Of a stretch of DNA of 64,000 bases, positions 63,226-64,000 are shown in pieces. Positions within the stretch are counted from its first letter, which is position 1. Each line of letters starts with the position of its first letter. The stretch lies in the NCBI GenBank assembly GCA_963575745.1, contig CAUYUJ010014194.1, forward strand, positions 491,001 through 555,000, in the 5' to 3' direction. The notes beneath the pieces are model-generated. The model was not told the DNA's origin and did not search any database. It saw nothing but the letters and a program-made list of their open reading frames with translations. The position numbers and the translations under genes are program-made. Origin of the DNA: Prorocentrum cordatum (taxonomy: Eukaryota; Sar; Dinophyceae; Prorocentrales; Prorocentraceae).

Positions 63226-64000
63226 TCAGCGAGGACCAAGAGGGCCCCAAGACGCTCAAGAGCGTCCCACAAGGGACCGAGATGGCTTGCAGATGGCCGA
63301 AAAGGGCCCCAAGAGGGCCTTCAAGATGCACAAATCTGCCCATACCCATGCCCAAGAGGGCCTTCAAGATGAAAAGCATACATTTTCAGCATGATCGCTT
63401 GCTTCGTCTTCGCAGTGCCCCAGACGCCCCCGAGGAGCCCCAAGACAGTCCAAGAGAGACCCAAGATGGCCCAAGACGGCCCAAAAGGGTCGTCCTGCGG
63501 GGCTCACGGAAACCCCCTAAGACGGCCCAAGAGGCCCCAAAGCCGGCCCAGGAGGCCCCCAAGACGGCCTCAGGGAGGCCCAAGAGGGCCTCGTTCGAAA
63601 TCATGTTCCTGGAAACCTCTCGGGGATCATGATTTCCGGGTTCGCAGGGCGCCCGAGAGGCCCACAAGACAGCCTCAGCGAGGCCCAAGAGGGCCCGAGA
63701 TGGCTTGCAGATGGCCGAAGAGGGCCCCAAGCCATCCCCTTCGTAAAATATACATTTTCAGCATACTCGCTTGCTTCGTCTTCACAGTGCCCCAGACGCC
63801 CCAGAGGAGCCCCAAGACAGCCCAAGGGAGACCCAAGAGGGCCCATGACGGCCCAGAAGGGGGTCGTCCCGTGGGACTCACGGAACACCCCAAGACGGCC
63901 CAAGAGGCCCAAAAGCCGGCCCAGGAGGCCCCCAAGACGGCCTCTGGGAGAGGCCCAAGGGGGCCCCGTTCGAAACCACGTTCCCGGGAGCCTTACCGGG
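63226..64000 (-). repeat. Tandem higher-order units (about 372 bp) of the 10-11-bp repeat, minus orientation
   Basis: acattttcagcat lies at 63380 and 63752. The following gcttgcttcgtcttc, agtgccccagacgcc, gggtcgtcc, gccggcccaggaggccccca and gttcgaaa landmarks recur in the same order. The right end is cut by the window. Confidence 0.9.

Overview
The window reads as GC-rich nuclear DNA of a dinoflagellate, almost entirely non-coding. Three observations support this. (1) At 53925-53945, 20 of 21 bases match the dinoflagellate trans-spliced leader, directly upstream of a gene. (2) Two decayed non-LTR retrotransposons (32.8-34.5 kb, + strand; 43.2-44.7 kb, - strand) carry reverse transcriptase and RNase H motifs of the type common in dinoflagellate genomes. 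(3) The C-terminal Cys-rich module of the leader-tagged gene is a kind frequent in alveolate and stramenopile proteins. The high GC would suit Prorocentrum better than Symbiodiniaceae, but the genus is an inference and is not shown here.

Layout. 0-10.8 kb: purine tracts, ATG/CAT microsatellites, weak coding-like traces on the - strand near 4.4-5.6 kb, and an 83-bp satellite (7.8-9.05 kb) split by a 0.5-kb interruption. 10.8-12.6, 25.3-26.2, 41.1-42.1 and 47.3-49.3 kb: four copies of a composite repeat with a conserved start block, an interior of 10-11-bp-periodic 'cttggg' repeats and a conserved, partly self-complementary end module; a partial fifth lies at 35.4-35.6 kb. 18.1-24.2 kb: three copies of an element of about 1 kb with inverted termini (two head to head, forming a palindrome), a long inverted repeat with arms of about 450 bp, and a 27-bp minisatellite. 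27.1-29.1 kb: a satellite of about 121 bp. 29.2-32.6 kb: smaller duplications and a 15-bp minisatellite. 37.5-40.1 kb: the largest block of the 10-11-bp repeat, organised into higher-order units of about 360 bp. 49.7-53.4 kb: 73-bp satellite, 8-bp minisatellite and an 85-bp duplication. 53.9-55.4 kb: the one convincing host gene. 55.4-64 kb: 10-11-bp repeats in the opposite orientation, plus 155-, 67- and 372-bp tandem duplications.

The leader-tagged gene can be read as two exons joined in frame across an 83-bp GT-AG intron; one extra T in a T7 run breaks its last part. Everything else that can be named is mobile or repetitive DNA. The many long open frames are mostly by-products of A-poor or triplet-repeat sequence and are not annotated as genes.
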